NCBI GenBank assembly: GCA_000151295.1
Contig: GG745348.1
Span: 897,260 to 928,646 of the forward strand
Reading direction: 5' to 3'
Origin: Allomyces macrogynus ATCC 38327
Lineage: Eukaryota > Blastocladiomycota > Blastocladiomycetes > Blastocladiales > Blastocladiaceae
DNA length: 31,387 nt
The first letter of the stretch is position 1. Every line of letters begins with the position of its first letter. The position numbers and the translations under genes were made by a program. Shown here in pieces: positions 29,361 through 31,387 of the stretch. Under the pieces are notes generated by a model, which searched no databases, was not told the DNA's origin, and worked only from the letters and a program-made list of their open reading frames with translations.

Positions 29361-29883
29361 TTGATAATAGTGGGTGGAGAGGGTAGGTGAGGGGTGGGAG
29401 GTGCTGGAAAATCACTTCTTTTTGGGCCGTCGTGCGGCACGTCGAGTAGACGACGAAGCCGGGATGGTGGAAACCGAGGGTGACAGTGTCGCCCAGTCAC
29501 ACGTGGCGGTCACGGTGCAGATGGGCAGGGCCGAGTGGAGGGAGTGCCAACGCCTGGCTCTTGCAGGGACCACTAACACACACACGCGTCATTCTCGTTC
29601 GGACGTCGCAGTCGGTCCTGCACGCGGCCCCGCCGTTCCTGCACGCTCCACCCTCGCTCCCGCTCCGCGTATCTGCTCGCTCTCCACGACTACCGCGCGA
29701 CTCTCACGGCAGGCTCCAGAACGCGCCCGCACCCCACCCGACTCCCCGCACTCGACGCGCCCGGCACCTGCGCACGTCTGCGGCACACACAACTTGAACC
29801 TGTCCATTATCACCGCACCCAGCAAAGACCCCGGCGTCCCTGCGACCCAACCCGACCCCACCAACCACTCGTCCACTGCCACG
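29361..29883. other. Intergenic region upstream of SIP5
   Basis: About 520 bases between two genes on the same strand. The frame is open from 29374 into SIP5, but I exclude it because the myristoylation-type start at 29884 is compelling and the upstream translation lacks protein-like features. The last 250 bases are very C-rich with few G residues on the plus strand, as in a pyrimidine-rich leader. Confidence 0.5.
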
Positions 29884-31387
29884 ATGGGTAACAGCCAGAG
29901 CGCGCTGCCGACCGACGCGCCCACGGCGCGCGCGTCCGCCGATACGTCGTCGCGGCACCGGTCCTCGCACCACCACAGCTACCCGGGTTCTTCGCTCGAC
30001 GCGTCACGCCGCGCGGCACTCAGTTCCCGTTCCACCGGCAGCTTGCGCGACGCCGATGCCGCTGCCCGCCGAGCCGCGCGCCGTGCCGCCCGGCAAGCCG
30101 CCGAGCAGGCACAACAGCAGCGCGAGCCGATTGACACTTCGGAAATCGTCGATGGCGGGCACGTTGCGCCCGTGAATGCGCTCTACCACGCGACGCACCA
30201 CTACGACCCGTACCTCGTCCGGGACCTGATCCGTTCGCGCCGTCTGGCCCCGTTTTATGCGGGGTTGGAAGATGTGGACGAGGATGAGATTGCGGCGATG
30301 GCTGCGGCGTCGCTCATTGCTAGTCCGGCCGCACCAGCGTCCGCAGGGCCGGCCTCGGCAGCGGACACCGAGGACGTGGCGCGCGTCAAGGCCTGGATGG
30401 CGCGTGTTGGCGGCGCGATTGAGTGTCCCATTTGCTTTCTGGTGCGTCCCGCCATTGCTCGTCCAAGGATCCCAACGAGCGCTCATCGCACATGGCTAAC
30501 GCGCTTACGTCACCACAAACTAGGTTTATGGCGCAAAACATCAACCGGTCCAAGTGCTGCGACCAGCCGATTTGCACCGAGTGCTTTGTGCAAATCAAGC
30601 GGCCGGACGCGACCAATCCGGCCGACTGCCCCTACTGCGCGATGCCCGGATTCGCCGTTTATTACGCGCCACCGAACCCGACCCCGCTCCCGGCTCCCTC
30701 TGAACCTGCGACGACGGAACCGATTGCGGTCCCGACGGCCGCCGCTTCGTCTTCGGCGTCACACCTGGCTGCACCCGAACCCTGGCCATCCACGACCTCC
30801 GCGCACTCGCTCGGGGCCACCGACCTGTCTGTTAGTCCACGCGCCACGCTCACCGTGACCGCGACCACGTATACGCGCACGGCGCGGTCCGCATCGACCT
30901 CGGCACTCCCCTCCGCCACCGCCAATGACACCGATTCCGATTCCAATGCGGCGCGTCCCTCGACCGACACCACGACGTCAGCGTCCCCGGGCGACCCCGT
31001 CACTTCGGACGCGATTCGGCCCGACTACGTGCGGCAACTCAAGCAGCAGCACCAGCTCGACACGCTGCGCGAGCACCAAGAGGCGGCAGCCGGACGGATT
31101 CGCCGACTCTTGGTGGAGCAGCAGCAGGCAGGGGCGATTCCAGCGGCCGCGGCGACGGCGGCACTGTTGGCCATGACCCTCGGCGGCGGTGGGGGTGGAG
31201 GGAGCAGTCGCGCGCGGTCGTCCCGGTCAGGCCGGTCGGATCGGTCGCCCGCGGCAGCAGCCCCGGTGGCGCCAGCGTTTGGGGTGGACTTGGAGGAGTT
31301 GATGGTGATGGAGGCGATTCGGCAGAGTTTGGCGAGAGGAGCGAGGACGCAGCGGCAGCAGCGCGAGCAGCACAGCAGCAAGCCGGG
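29884..31387 (+). CDS. SIP5: Sip5-like RING/zinc-finger protein, 3' end outside window
   Basis: Fungal Sip5 family; yeast Sip5 was found as a partner of Snf1 kinase and Glc7 phosphatase. The product begins MGNSQS, a good N-myristoylation signal. A Ser/Arg-rich leader follows, then a conserved segment ([32 protein letters not shown]). The zinc finger is split by an 82-nt intron (30442-30523, GTGCGT to ACTAG): ECPICFL in exon 1, then [20 protein letters not shown] and [14 protein letters not shown] in exon 2. Splicing gives the right frame only if one G of 30530-30531 is surplus (VYAQNIN, matching the family spacing). Downstream come a long Ser/Thr/Ala/Pro-rich stretch, a Gln-rich helical segment and a ubiquitin-interacting-motif-like sequence ([15 protein letters not shown]) near 31290-31335. 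The frame is open at the window end, so the C-terminus is missing. Identity is well supported. Confidence 0.85.

Noticed and set aside
1..31387. Search for CRISPR arrays, tRNA or rRNA genes, transposons, integrases, inverted terminal repeats and virus-like genes
   Set aside because: None seen by eye on either strand. The only tandem gene repetition is the DUF4246 array, which has no mobile-element hallmarks.

Overview
This window looks like nuclear DNA of a fungus. The genes are split by short GT-AG introns, mostly 60-90 nt (one of 128 nt), several with a CTGAC-type branch site. Gene space is compact, third codon positions are strongly G/C, and the proteins are opisthokont or fungal: Nsp1/Nup62, a peroxisomal acyl-CoA oxidase, the complex III hinge protein, Bcd1, Msh5, a Rab escort protein, Sip5 and DUF4246. 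The GC-rich composition and compact introns would suit an early-diverging lineage such as Blastocladiomycota, but that placement is inference. One scaffold gap of Ns lies at 10335-11247. I see no CRISPR array, tRNA, rRNA, prophage or transposon.

Layout. 1-3175 (+): C-terminal part of an Nsp1/Nup62 nucleoporin, then an unrecognised proline-rich four-pass membrane protein. 3717-7643 (-): acyl-CoA oxidase (three exons) and an unrecognised low-complexity protein. 8310-8786 (+): QCR6/UQCRH (three exons). 9053-12362 (-): a two-domain AFG2/SPATA5-family AAA ATPase interrupted by the gap. 12554-13867 (+): Bcd1, divergent from the ATPase. 14173-19663: a visibly decayed island holding a leucine-rich-repeat relic (-) and three tandem DUF4246 copies (+) in different states of decay. 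20006-23762 (-): Msh5. 24160-25745 (+): Rab escort protein, divergent from Msh5. 25966-27263 (-): class III Old Yellow Enzyme-type oxidoreductase. 27996-29360 (+): F-box protein. 29884-end (+): Sip5-like zinc-finger protein, cut by the window end.

Functionally this is ordinary eukaryotic housekeeping (nuclear pore, peroxisomal beta-oxidation, respiration, ribosome/snoRNP biogenesis, meiosis, vesicle traffic) plus one duplicated, degenerating accessory cluster. Two cross-cutting observations stand out. First, many conserved genes carry one- or two-base slips, mostly in short homopolymers, which suggests assembly error more than biology. Second, the acyl-CoA oxidase has glycine where the family's catalytic glutamate is expected. 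I did not find a convincing new multi-gene system; the DUF4246 array is the closest thing to an unexplained locus.
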